Source: Thysanoteuthis rhombus
Taxonomy: Eukaryota > Mollusca > Cephalopoda > Oegopsida > Thysanoteuthidae
Direction: 5' to 3'
Assembly (NCBI GenBank): GCA_963457665.1
Contig: OY735233.1
Location: 22,589,928-22,653,927, forward strand
DNA: 64,000 nt
Positions 39,120-49,159 of the stretch are shown here, piece by piece. The notes under the pieces were generated by a model that was given only the letters and a program-made list of their open reading frames with translations, ran no database searches and had not been told where the DNA came from. The position numbers were made by a program, and so were the translations under genes. How positions within the stretch are numbered: the stretch's first letter is position 1; each line of letters starts with the position of its first letter.

Positions 39120-42100
39120 TCAAAAAAACCACTCTAATTCAGCACCTTTCACTCGACACAGTCGGGCAACTCTCACCCACCTTCCGTTGAATTCCGACCA
39201 AGGGAGCCTTTCCCTCTCGACCCTGATTTTAACTTTGAGCTGATGCCCAAAGTATGCAATCAGTTGTTCGGGAGTGAAATGCTCTCCTTCGTGGAACCCC
39301 TTCTGACGCGTCGTCCAAATCACCATTCGCATCACGCCAAGTAAGCACATTAGCACTATATGTGCGTCCTTTTCCAACGATGGGAACACATTGCTGCAGA
39401 CAACACTGGCATCCAAGGCAAAAAACCGTGCCCTGATGATGCGAACCATGTAGCCTTCAACCAGCTTGCACAGCGGATGCACCACGCTGCAGTGGAAGAA
39501 GGCGTGCTCAATAGACTCCTCCATTTCACCACAGCGTATGCACTCTGGTGAATCTACCAGACCCGCTGCAAAAAGCCGTTTGCCGACCCAGAGAGCATTC
39601 CGTATGACTAGCCAGGTGAGGGACGCCTCGTTGTTATTGAGGCACCTCAGTCCGGGCGTCCAAGGCCAGATTGAGCGAATCTCCGCCCTCGTCAAACCGA
39701 TCCCCTCGATCATTTCGTCTCGAACGGACCCTCTCACTATTACCCGATATAATGCCCTCCTCGACAACGACTGGGTGTCGTTGAGGCATACCTTCACCCG
39801 AGAAAAAACTCGGAGAGCGTGTCGACATTCTCTATAGAAAGAGCATTCCGCGCGGGGTCTACGGCGGGCCTCACCCCCGTCGTCGGAATGCACGTTTCTT
39901 AAGGCTGGGAAAGCCTTCCTGGCGTCTTCTTTCCAGAATTCGCCGTTCTGCTCTTCTTGCGTACACATCCGACCTAAGAAAGTCAGGCGTAAGGTATGTT
40001 GCCGAGCTACGATGTTCGGCATTCCTAGGCCGCCTTCCGCAGGTTGGAGCTGACAGATCTTGCGAGATACCATAGGGTGCCTGTGACCCCAGAGGAGTCG
40101 AAACATGGCAACTTCCAACTTTCGTCGGTCGGTACACGGAAGAGGGAGCACTGAAAGTCGGTAAAGGATGAGGGGGTAGATGTGAGAGACGCACACCTCG
40201 GCCCTACCCTTGAAGGAGAGCTTCCTCCGAGTCCACAGATTAACTGCTTTCTCTACCTTTTCCAGTACACCCGACCAATTTTTCTCCAACTGGAGGTCGG
40301 GACCGAACCAGACGCCGAGTATCTTGCACGGCCCTTCCGTCCAGGCAAAGGGACCAGGGAGAGAGCGCCCTCTCCACGAGTCCAGCAACAAGCCCTCAGA
40401 CTTGCCGCAGTTGGCTTTGGCCCCTGTCACCGTCTCATACCTTTGGATCTCTACGCTGATTTCCCTGATCTCGGCACTGCTCGTTACAAGCAAAGTTATG
40501 TCATCAACGTAGGCGGTATACTTGACTGGCGTGTGACCACCAGGCAAGGTTAGCCCGCGCAGGACCGGATTCGCCTTTACTTTGCGCAGGAAAGGTTCCA
40601 GCGCAAGAATGTACAGCATCGGCGAAAGTGGACAACCTTGACGAACTGATCTGGACAACTGAAAGGCTTTCGACCTCACTCCATTCACCTCCACCACCGA
40701 GCTGGGGGATGCATACAAGAGACGAATCCAGGAGCGAAAGATCTCACCGAAGCCAGACGCGGATAAGACGGACTCGAGAAAACGATGGTCGACCCTATCG
40801 AATGCTTTGGACTGATCTAATTTGATCAGCGCGGCTCCATTGTCGACTTTCTCAATGATCGTGCGCACCGTGTGCAGATTGTCTTGGATAGTCCGACCCT
40901 TTACAGAGCAAGTCTGCTCGGGGCCAATCAGACTCTCCAGCACAGTCTGCAGCCGGTTTGCGAGGACCTTGGCCAAAATCTTCAACTCTGTATTGAGCAG
41001 AGTTATGGGCCTGAAGTTATCTACCCCGTCCCCTCCATCTTTGTCCTTGCATAGCAATTTCACCACCCCTCTGGTAAAGCGGCTGGGAATGCCCCCCTGC
41101 TTTAGCCAGTGGTTAAAGATCAAAGCCAGCAAGTGAACGAAAATGGGCGACAGCCTCAAATACACTTCGTAAGGCAAACCATCGATCCCCGGTGTCTTCT
41201 CCTTCTCGATGCTCTTTAACGCTTCCCGGATTTCATCCTCTGTTATGGGCCCCTCGCACCCAGCTGCTTCAGTCGCCTCAAGGCGAGGAAAGTCAGCTAA
41301 ATAGGCGTCGAACTGAGCCGAATTCAGTCTAGCTTCCCTGGTGAATAGTTCCTGAAAATTGGCACGAAACACCTCACAGATACCTTCGTTTGTGGTCACA
41401 AGTCGTCCGTCCGGCGATGTGACGCTGGAGATATGCCGACTAGACGCACTCCTAATTTCTTCTAGCCTCAGCTCATCGGCCATATTCGTTGCCTCGGGGG
41501 ACATTCTTTTTAATCTAGATCTAACTACTAGAGCTTGATCCTTCTTGGCATGCAAGGAGGCCAACTCTGCCTTAGCTATCTTAACCTGGCTAGAGTCCCC
41601 TCCCTCCACCGCCCGCTCGATCCGATCTTCTAGTGCCTTTTGTGCCGCTAATCTCACTAGGTTGAGTCGCCTACTGTAATCGGCAGCAAAAGACCTAATT
41701 TTGTTTTTGAGGTTCCCCCAGAATTTATTTCCCAGGATAGCCCCCGTCAGTTCCCGCTGGATTAGTGATGTTAGCTGGTCCCGAAAATCCTCCACATCCA
41801 TGAGGGATGTGTTGAATTTCCAGTAACCAGACTTGAAGGGCTTAGCTATACCTAAATTCAATCGGACCCTTACTAATCTATGGTCCGAAAAGGGGACGCT
41901 ATGGAAACTTGGACATTCTAAAAACTTGTGATCGACTCTTCTAGCTAAGACCCGATCGATGTAACTGGAAAGTTGCACCGAACTCGGGTCGCCACTATTA
42001 GTCCAAGTCCATACTACTTGGCGGGGGTGTTCGTTTCGGAATTTATCCACCAGGTCAAGCCTGTTGATCAAATCCCGAAACGGAATCACGTCACCGTTGT

Positions 42101-42569
42101 TAGTTCCCCTATTTACCCCTCGGTCTATATCGGGATCAAGGACGGCATTCCAATCACCCGCTAACACTAGCCGTCTCGACGGAACTACGAACTGATCGAT
42201 CCGCCGAAAGAAATCGACTCGCTCTCTCTGGCCGTTGGGCGCATAAACCCCAATCAAACGAAAAGACTCACCTCTTATGGTAACATCAACGACGCACAAT
42301 CTGCCCGCCGGATCTGCATACACAAGGGAACACATCGCATTCAAAGAATGGCTTATTAGCCAAGAGACACCTCTGGAGCGGCAATCAAAATATGCTGAAA
42401 AGAGACGGAAATCTCGAGACAGCACCCTCTCATTGTCGCTCGAAATAAAATGAGTCTCCTGTAAACAACAAATACTCACGTCGAGGTGCCGAAGGAGACG
42501 ACAGAGTCTAGCTCTTCTCGACTCATTCCGGCAACCACGACCATTCAAACTTGCTAAATAGAGAGCCAT
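39120..42569 (-). CDS. U7 ORF2, endonuclease/reverse transcriptase (C type)
   Basis: This 1149-residue copy has all the B-type changes of U5 plus Phe1106Tyr in the C-terminal region after the zinc finger. It is preceded by ATTGACAAG, a 9-nt spacer that restores A at -3 and puts ORF2 back in the ORF1 frame. Confidence 0.95.
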   Translation of the reverse strand: MALYLASLNGRGCRNESRRARLCRLLRHLDVSICCLQETHFISSDNERVLSRDFRLFSAYFDCRSRGVSWLISHSLNAMCSLVYADPAGRLCVVDVTIRGESFRLIGVYAPNGQRERVDFFRRIDQFVVPSRRLVLAGDWNAVLDPDIDRGVNRGTNNGDVIPFRDLINRLDLVDKFRNEHPRQVVWTWTNSGDPSSVQLSSYIDRVLARRVDHKFLECPSFHSVPFSDHRLVRVRLNLGIAKPFKSGYWKFNTSLMDVEDFRDQLTSLIQRELTGAILGNKFWGNLKNKIRSFAADYSRRLNLVRLAAQKALEDRIERAVEGGDSSQVKIAKAELASLHAKKDQALVVRSRLKRMSPEATNMADELRLEEIRSASSRHISSVTSPDGRLVTTNEGICEVFRANFQELFTREARLNSAQFDAYLADFPRLEATEAAGCEGPITEDEIREALKSIEKEKTPGIDGLPYEVYLRLSPIFVHLLALIFNHWLKQGGIPSRFTRGVVKLLCKDKDGGDGVDNFRPITLLNTELKILAKVLANRLQTVLESLIGPEQTCSVKGRTIQDNLHTVRTIIEKVDNGAALIKLDQSKAFDRVDHRFLESVLSASGFGEIFRSWIRLLYASPSSVVEVNGVRSKAFQLSRSVRQGCPLSPMLYILALEPFLRKVKANPVLRGLTLPGGHTPVKYTAYVDDITLLVTSSAEIREISVEIQRYETVTGAKANCGKSEGLLLDSWRGRSLPGPFAWTEGPCKILGVWFGPDLQLEKNWSGVLEKVEKAVNLWTRRKLSFKGRAEVCVSHIYPLILYRLSVLPLPCTDRRKLEVAMFRLLWGHRHPMVSRKICQLQPAEGGLGMPNIVARQHTLRLTFLGRMCTQEEQNGEFWKEDARKAFPALRNVHSDDGGEARRRPRAECSFYRECRHALRVFSRVKVCLNDTQSLSRRALYRVIVRGSVRDEMIEGIGLTRAEIRSIWPWTPGLRCLNNNEASLTWLVIRNALWVGKRLFAAGLVDSPECIRCGEMEESIEHAFFHCSVVHPLCKLVEGYMVRIIRARFFALDASVVCSNVFPSLEKDAHIVLMCLLGVMRMVIWTTRQKGFHEGEHFTPEQLIAYFGHQLKVKIRVERERLPWSEFNGRWVRVARLCRVKGAELEWFF

Positions 42570-42578
42570 CTTGTCAAT

Positions 42579-44804
42579 CTATTGGCGTTGCACTCCTGAC
42601 GCGAACATTGCCGGTGATAGCACACCGACAGCGGGTCCCATAGGATCTGTGCCCATCTCAGTTTTGATAGTGCTATCCAGGGACACGCCGCCGACGTGCC
42701 TAGGGAACGTTAGCTTAACTGCTCTATAAAGGGAGGGGTGCATGAAAACAGGGACCCTTCCTGAGCAAAAGTTTTTCAGTTTGTGGAGGTCTGGATGATG
42801 CCAGACAGCCAGCGGTGATGACATTTTAAAAGCTGAATTCGCCTCTTTTAACATGTCCCACACCTGCCGTGAGGTGTCACCGACCCGGACCACAGTCAGT
42901 ACTTTCTTTAGCCCTGGGAACAAGGTAGGGTCCTCCACATCACGTCTTCCGGGTTCGACGAACCGGAAGTTGTGGAGGACCTTTAAATCCCTCAGGGCCT
43001 GCTGCTGGAGCTTGGTTTTTTCGAGAATGTCCGGGTCGACACGGCAGATGTGGACCCCTCTCTTGTGTCTAATTTTCTTTTCTTTTTTGGTGGGCTCGCC
43101 GGTATCACCCCCGGCTGGGCTTCTCGGCCTCTTTTGTGAGGCCGATTGTGTAGGTGACATGGGTGTGCTTGTTGTTGTTGTTGCTGCTGTTGGTGTTGTT
43201 GCTGGTGTTGTTGCTGGTGATGCTGACGGTGTTACTTTTGGGGAAGGTTTTGGTGTGGCTGCTGGTGTTGCTGTTGTTGAGGGAGGAATCATAATCAACG
43301 GTGGAGGCGGCGGCGGAGGTAGCGGTGATGTGGGTGGTAATGGTGGTGTAGGGGATAGTATTTGTTTTTCAGGAGTTTTCAGGGGGGTAGATTTTTTTCC
43401 TAGTACTGTCAGTTTTGGTTTTACTGGGGTTGATTTTTTCGTGGGTGGACTTTGTAATGTTTTTGGGGAGGGCGGAGGGGTAACCCTCCCTGCTGGCTGC
43501 CTGGACTTTAGCTGCTGGAGTAGTGCCGCCGCCTTTTCCTTCCCTATTCGTCCCGGACTAGCGTAACCCCCCACTCTAGCCCGTTCCGCATAAGACTGCG
43601 GGGTCTCTCCTTGGGGACTGTCGGTGTCGGTTCGCATTGGGATATGTGGCAACAGGGGTACCTCTATTTGGGCCTTCTTCCCACTACGACCTACTACCTG
43701 CCACTCCCCCTCCGTCTTCTCTTTTTGGGTCACCACCTTTGGTGACGGAGTCGACGGTTTAGGTGAGGGGAGACTTTTACCTCTCCCGGCATCTGACTGG
43801 ATTCCTCCAGTCATGGCAGTAGGCGAGACTACGGGAGCCTCCTTTTGGGCGGTAACAGAAACTAAGTGGGAAGGGTCTTGCGTCAGGCTGGACGGTTTTT
43901 TTTTGCAGATAGCGGCGAGGTGACCAGCCTCCCCGCATATCCAGCAGACTGGCCTCCTACCTTTGACGATAAGAGGCAGTCGCCTCCGACCACCTATGTC
44001 CAAATAGTTGGGAATGGCCAGGAACGCCTTCCTGTCGATCATAAGATCAAAACGCCACTCCCCACGCATCGTGTCGAAGTCAACCGAGACAATTTCTCCG
44101 TATTTCAGGAGAAAAGCCCCGATATGTTCCCCGAGCACGAAGCTGGGCACCTCATGTGCAATTACCCGGGTCCTTCTCCGGCCGAGATACTCAACACGAA
44201 TGTAATGCTCCTTTGTTTGGAGCTCTCGGCGCAGGAGATCTGAACAGTCCTGTTCAGTGGGCAACAACACGTCCCACATCGCAAAGCCATCGCCTTTTAC
44301 AACTTGTTTGGCTTTGACTCCCAAGCTTGCCAGTGCTTTCAACACTATGTCTTTATTTGACCGGACAATTCGGTTTGACTTCTTGTCGACCAAAAAGACG
44401 GACACCATTTTTTTCTCAATGTCTTTCAATTCGACCAAGTCCACCAGTAAGCCATCCTCTTTTACGAGGTGACTGTATGTCTGGCAACGCTTGACGAATT
44501 CCGCCACATTGACTGCACTAATTACGGGAGGGGATGACCAAACGTTAGGAGAGTCCCCACTTGTCTTTTCTTGTTGTTGTTGTTGTCCCGCCGGAATCGG
44601 CGAGTCAGTATTTTCCCCCTTCCCTTCATGGACGGGGGATTTTTTCATGTCTATGTTCTTTTCAGGTGTGCTGTTTGTCTGTATTTTTTTCTGCTTGTCA
44701 TGTTTCTTTTTGTTCTTCTTCCCTATTTTAGGGGGTGTGGATGTGCCCCCGCCCTCCCCCTTATCGGGGGAAGCAAACAAGGCCCTCCTGGCCTCGTCGG
44801 CCAT
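42579..44804 (-). CDS. U7 ORF1, CCHC protein (C type)
   Basis: This copy has 741 residues from the ATG at 44804, with five Gln in the run. In 742-residue numbering it has Lys37-Gln38, Ile41, Ile51, Ile164Val, Val462, Val468, Gly470, Thr513Ala, Ile525Val, Ser541Ala and Thr579Ile. Residues 31, 34, 45, 46, 344 and 353 are A-type. The C-terminus is changed (Leu736Ala, Leu739Val, His741Arg). The pattern mixes A and B markers. Confidence 0.88.
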   Translation of the reverse strand: MADEARRALFASPDKGEGGGTSTPPKIGKKNKKKHDKQKKIQTNSTPEKNIDMKKSPVHEGKGENTDSPIPAGQQQQQEKTSGDSPNVWSSPPVISAVNVAEFVKRCQTYSHLVKEDGLLVDLVELKDIEKKMVSVFLVDKKSNRIVRSNKDIVLKALASLGVKAKQVVKGDGFAMWDVLLPTEQDCSDLLRRELQTKEHYIRVEYLGRRRTRVIAHEVPSFVLGEHIGAFLLKYGEIVSVDFDTMRGEWRFDLMIDRKAFLAIPNYLDIGGRRRLPLIVKGRRPVCWICGEAGHLAAICKKKPSSLTQDPSHLVSVTAQKEAPVVSPTAMTGGIQSDAGRGKSLPSPKPSTPSPKVVTQKEKTEGEWQVVGRSGKKAQIEVPLLPHIPMRTDTDSPQGETPQSYAERARVGGYASPGRIGKEKAAALLQQLKSRQPAGRVTPPPSPKTLQSPPTKKSTPVKPKLTVLGKKSTPLKTPEKQILSPTPPLPPTSPLPPPPPPPLIMIPPSTTATPAATPKPSPKVTPSASPATTPATTPTAATTTTSTPMSPTQSASQKRPRSPAGGDTGEPTKKEKKIRHKRGVHICRVDPDILEKTKLQQQALRDLKVLHNFRFVEPGRRDVEDPTLFPGLKKVLTVVRVGDTSRQVWDMLKEANSAFKMSSPLAVWHHPDLHKLKNFCSGRVPVFMHPSLYRAVKLTFPRHVGGVSLDSTIKTEMGTDPMGPAVGVLSPAMFASGVQRQ

Positions 44805-45437
44805 GAAGGGAAACGAAAAAATACTAAATCGAGACAACGAAAAGGACTTATCTTTAGGACTAGAGTTTTGGGGGGGTATAACTAGTCCGTAATCCGTTCA
44901 ATGTTCTGGACCGAAGCAGCAAACACGTCTGTAAAAAATAATCCAAAAAATGTCAATTGCAACAACAAAAAACACGTCAATCCCAGACTGAGACGAGTCA
45001 AAATCCGATTAGGAATAGAGTTAATATTTATTTTCAAAAAAATTGAAAAATTTGACATAAAGTCGGAGGGGGGAGGGGTATGAGGTTTGGTCGATTCTAT
45101 TCCTTATCTTATCTTAGCTAGTCTCATTCACTGACCCAATCTCCCTATATACATCCATTCACCAAAACAACACATTTTTCCTGGTCTCTCTCATGCTGCA
45201 TTTACCATAACATCAGATTCTCTCTATGATGGAAAACTACTCTAAACCCATATTTACAATTTTGTGTGTGTGGGGGGGAATAAAATTGTGATGAATATTT
45301 ACAAATAAAAAATGAACCCCAATGATTGATATATATTTACAAAAAAAAGCGAAAACGAAATTAGTATGTGACCCCCCCACAAAAGACCTAAAATGGCAGA
45401 ACAGTAAGTTAACCAGACGAAAAATGGATGTCTAGAG

Positions 45438-45477
<40 letters not shown>

Positions 45478-45700
45478 CTTAAACATCCTCTGGAAAACTT
45501 TACCTTCTGTCATCTAGAGGGGGAGGGGATGGGAATCGAAAAAAGCAGAGGACAGAAAAAAAAAGGGGGGGCTGATGATCATTCACTCTCTAGCTAAGAA
45601 ACTTTTGACTAACAGAAAAAGAAAATCTACTCTATCCTAACTTGGGCTGGGTTGACACGTTCGTATCAGTACTGCAAAATCCTTACTGACCAATAGATTT
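44805..45700 (-). other. Linker 7: U8 3' UTR and U7 5' UTR (both C)
   Basis: These 896 bp have C-type markers on both sides, including the shortened A-rich stretch and CCCTTA beside the homopolymer. The junction is placed at 45025. Confidence 0.7.
45438..45475 (-). repeat. Poly(T) tract in sense, 38 nt
   Basis: A run of 38 A on the + strand in the U8 3' UTR. It is the main difference from the U7 3' UTR. Confidence 0.95.
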
Positions 45701-48700
45701 TCAAAAAAACCACTCTAATTCAGCACCTTTCACTCGACACAGTCGGGCAACTCTCACCCACCTTCCGTTGAATTCCGACCAAGGGAGCCTTTCCCTCTCG
45801 ACCCTGATTTTAACTTTGAGCTGATGCCCAAAGTATGCAATCAGTTGTTCGGGAGTGAAATGCTCTCCTTCGTGGAACCCCTTCTGACGCGTCGTCCAAA
45901 TCACCATTCGCATCACGCCAAGTAAGCACATTAGCACTATATGTGCGTCCTTTTCCAACGATGGGAACACATTGCTGCAGACAACACTGGCATCCAAGGC
46001 AAAAAACCGTGCCCTGATGATGCGAACCATGTAGCCTTCAACCAGCTTGCACAGCGGATGCACCACGCTGCAGTGGAAGAAGGCGTGCTCAATAGACTCC
46101 TCCATTTCACCACAGCGTATGCACTCTGGTGAATCTACCAGACCCGCTGCAAAAAGCCGTTTGCCGACCCAGAGAGCATTCCGTATGACTAGCCAGGTGA
46201 GGGACGCCTCGTTGTTATTGAGGCACCTCAGTCCGGGCGTCCAAGGCCAGATTGAGCGAATCTCCGCCCTCGTCAAACCGATCCCCTCGATCATTTCGTC
46301 TCGAACGGACCCTCTCACTATTACCCGATATAATGCCCTCCTCGACAACGACTGGGTGTCGTTGAGGCATACCTTCACCCGAGAAAAAACTCGGAGAGCG
46401 TGTCGACATTCTCTATAGAAAGAGCATTCCGCGCGGGGTCTACGGCGGGCCTCACCCCCGTCGTCGGAATGCACGTTTCTTAAGGCTGGGAAAGCCTTCC
46501 TGGCGTCTTCTTTCCAGAATTCGCCGTTCTGCTCTTCTTGCGTACACATCCGACCTAAGAAAGTCAGGCGTAAGGTATGTTGCCGAGCTACGATGTTCGG
46601 CATTCCTAGGCCGCCTTCCGCAGGTTGGAGCTGACAGATCTTGCGAGATACCATAGGGTGCCTGTGACCCCAGAGGAGTCGAAACATGGCAACTTCCAAC
46701 TTTCGTCGGTCGGTACACGGAAGAGGGAGCACTGAAAGTCGGTAAAGGATGAGGGGGTAGATGTGAGAGACGCACACCTCGGCCCTACCCTTGAAGGAGA
46801 GCTTCCTCCGAGTCCACAGATTAACTGCTTTCTCTACCTTTTCCAGTACACCCGACCAATTTTTCTCCAACTGGAGGTCGGGACCGAACCAGACGCCGAG
46901 TATCTTGCACGGCCCTTCCGTCCAGGCAAAGGGACCAGGGAGAGAGCGCCCTCTCCACGAGTCCAGCAACAAGCCCTCAGACTTGCCGCAGTTGGCTTTG
47001 GCCCCTGTCACCGTCTCATACCTTTGGATCTCTACGCTGATTTCCCTGATCTCGGCACTGCTCGTTACAAGCAAAGTTATGTCATCAACGTAGGCGGTAT
47101 ACTTGACTGGCGTGTGACCACCAGGCAAGGTTAGCCCGCGCAGGACCGGATTCGCCTTTACTTTGCGCAGGAAAGGTTCCAGCGCAAGAATGTACAGCAT
47201 CGGCGAAAGTGGACAACCTTGACGAACTGATCTGGACAACTGAAAGGCTTTCGACCTCACTCCATTCACCTCCACCACCGAGCTGGGGGATGCATACAAG
47301 AGACGAATCCAGGAGCGAAAGATCTCACCGAAGCCAGACGCGGATAAGACGGACTCGAGAAAACGATGGTCGACCCTATCGAATGCTTTGGACTGATCTA
47401 ATTTGATCAGCGCGGCTCCATTGTCGACTTTCTCAATGATCGTGCGCACCGTGTGCAGATTGTCTTGGATAGTCCGACCCTTTACAGAGCAAGTCTGCTC
47501 GGGGCCAATCAGACTCTCCAGCACAGTCTGCAGCCGGTTTGCGAGGACCTTGGCCAAAATCTTCAACTCTGTATTGAGCAGAGTTATGGGCCTGAAGTTA
47601 TCTACCCCGTCCCCTCCATCTTTGTCCTTGCATAGCAATTTCACCACCCCTCTGGTAAAGCGGCTGGGAATGCCCCCCTGCTTTAGCCAGTGGTTAAAGA
47701 TCAAAGCCAGCAAGTGAACGAAAATGGGCGACAGCCTCAAATACACTTCGTAAGGCAAACCATCGATCCCCGGTGTCTTCTCCTTCTCGATGCTCTTTAA
47801 CGCTTCCCGGATTTCATCCTCTGTTATGGGCCCCTCGCACCCAGCTGCTTCAGTCGCCTCAAGGCGAGGAAAGTCAGCTAAATAGGCGTCGAACTGAGCC
47901 GAATTCAGTCTAGCTTCCCTGGTGAATAGTTCCTGAAAATTGGCACGAAACACCTCACAGATACCTTCGTTTGTGGTCACAAGTCGTCCGTCCGGCGATG
48001 TGACGCTGGAGATATGCCGACTAGACGCACTCCTAATTTCTTCTAGCCTCAGCTCATCGGCCATATTCGTTGCCTCGGGGGACATTCTTTTTAATCTAGA
48101 TCTAACTACTAGAGCTTGATCCTTCTTGGCATGCAAGGAGGCCAACTCTGCCTTAGCTATCTTAACCTGGCTAGAGTCCCCTCCCTCCACCGCCCGCTCG
48201 ATCCGATCTTCTAGTGCCTTTTGTGCCGCTAATCTCACTAGGTTGAGTCGCCTACTGTAATCGGCAGCAAAAGACCTAATTTTGTTTTTGAGGTTCCCCC
48301 AGAATTTATTTCCCAGGATAGCCCCCGTCAGTTCCCGCTGGATTAGTGATGTTAGCTGGTCCCGAAAATCCTCCACATCCATGAGGGATGTGTTGAATTT
48401 CCAGTAACCAGACTTGAAGGGCTTAGCTATACCTAAATTCAATCGGACCCTTACTAATCTATGGTCCGAAAAGGGGACGCTATGGAAACTTGGACATTCT
48501 AAAAACTTGTGATCGACTCTTCTAGCTAAGACCCGATCGATGTAACTGGAAAGTTGCACCGAACTCGGGTCGCCACTATTAGTCCAAGTCCATACTACTT
48601 GGCGGGGGTGTTCGTTTCGGAATTTATCCACCAGGTCAAGCCTGTTGATCAAATCCCGAAACGGAATCACGTCACCGTTGTTAGTTCCCCTATTTACCCC

Positions 48701-49150
48701 TCGGTCTATATCGGGATCAAGGACGGCATTCCAATCACCCGCTAACACTAGCCGTCTCGACGGAACTACGAACTGATCGATCCGCCGAAAGAAATCGACT
48801 CGCTCTCTCTGGCCGTTGGGCGCATAAACCCCAATCAAACGAAAAGACTCACCTCTTATGGTAACATCAACGACGCACAATCTGCCCGCCGGATCTGCAT
48901 ACACAAGGGAACACATCGCATTCAAAGAATGGCTTATTAGCCAAGAGACACCTCTGGAGCGGCAATCAAAATATGCTGAAAAGAGACGGAAATCTCGAGA
49001 CAGCACCCTCTCATTGTCGCTCGAAATAAAATGAGTCTCCTGTAAACAACAAATACTCACGTCGAGGTGCCGAAGGAGACGACAGAGTCTAGCTCTTCTC
49101 GACTCATTCCGGCAACCACGACCATTCAAACTTGCTAAATAGAGAGCCAT
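45701..49150 (-). CDS. U8 ORF2, endonuclease/reverse transcriptase (twin of U7)
   Basis: The 1149-residue protein is identical to that of U7, including Tyr1106 and the Asn-Ser-Gly-Asp-Pro loop at 191-195. The C-type 9-nt spacer is also shared. Confidence 0.95.
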   Translation of the reverse strand: MALYLASLNGRGCRNESRRARLCRLLRHLDVSICCLQETHFISSDNERVLSRDFRLFSAYFDCRSRGVSWLISHSLNAMCSLVYADPAGRLCVVDVTIRGESFRLIGVYAPNGQRERVDFFRRIDQFVVPSRRLVLAGDWNAVLDPDIDRGVNRGTNNGDVIPFRDLINRLDLVDKFRNEHPRQVVWTWTNSGDPSSVQLSSYIDRVLARRVDHKFLECPSFHSVPFSDHRLVRVRLNLGIAKPFKSGYWKFNTSLMDVEDFRDQLTSLIQRELTGAILGNKFWGNLKNKIRSFAADYSRRLNLVRLAAQKALEDRIERAVEGGDSSQVKIAKAELASLHAKKDQALVVRSRLKRMSPEATNMADELRLEEIRSASSRHISSVTSPDGRLVTTNEGICEVFRANFQELFTREARLNSAQFDAYLADFPRLEATEAAGCEGPITEDEIREALKSIEKEKTPGIDGLPYEVYLRLSPIFVHLLALIFNHWLKQGGIPSRFTRGVVKLLCKDKDGGDGVDNFRPITLLNTELKILAKVLANRLQTVLESLIGPEQTCSVKGRTIQDNLHTVRTIIEKVDNGAALIKLDQSKAFDRVDHRFLESVLSASGFGEIFRSWIRLLYASPSSVVEVNGVRSKAFQLSRSVRQGCPLSPMLYILALEPFLRKVKANPVLRGLTLPGGHTPVKYTAYVDDITLLVTSSAEIREISVEIQRYETVTGAKANCGKSEGLLLDSWRGRSLPGPFAWTEGPCKILGVWFGPDLQLEKNWSGVLEKVEKAVNLWTRRKLSFKGRAEVCVSHIYPLILYRLSVLPLPCTDRRKLEVAMFRLLWGHRHPMVSRKICQLQPAEGGLGMPNIVARQHTLRLTFLGRMCTQEEQNGEFWKEDARKAFPALRNVHSDDGGEARRRPRAECSFYRECRHALRVFSRVKVCLNDTQSLSRRALYRVIVRGSVRDEMIEGIGLTRAEIRSIWPWTPGLRCLNNNEASLTWLVIRNALWVGKRLFAAGLVDSPECIRCGEMEESIEHAFFHCSVVHPLCKLVEGYMVRIIRARFFALDASVVCSNVFPSLEKDAHIVLMCLLGVMRMVIWTTRQKGFHEGEHFTPEQLIAYFGHQLKVKIRVERERLPWSEFNGRWVRVARLCRVKGAELEWFF

Positions 49151-49159
49151 CTTGTCAAT

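Larger units (their letters stand above)
38455..45024 (-). mobile_element. LINE unit U7 (haplotype C, complete)
   Basis: This unit is 6570 bp. Its 3' UTR (38455-39119) differs from that of U5/U6: it lacks a short TAAAAAA stretch and has an extra CCCTTA beside the poly(A) run on the + strand. It shares these features with U8. Confidence 0.88.
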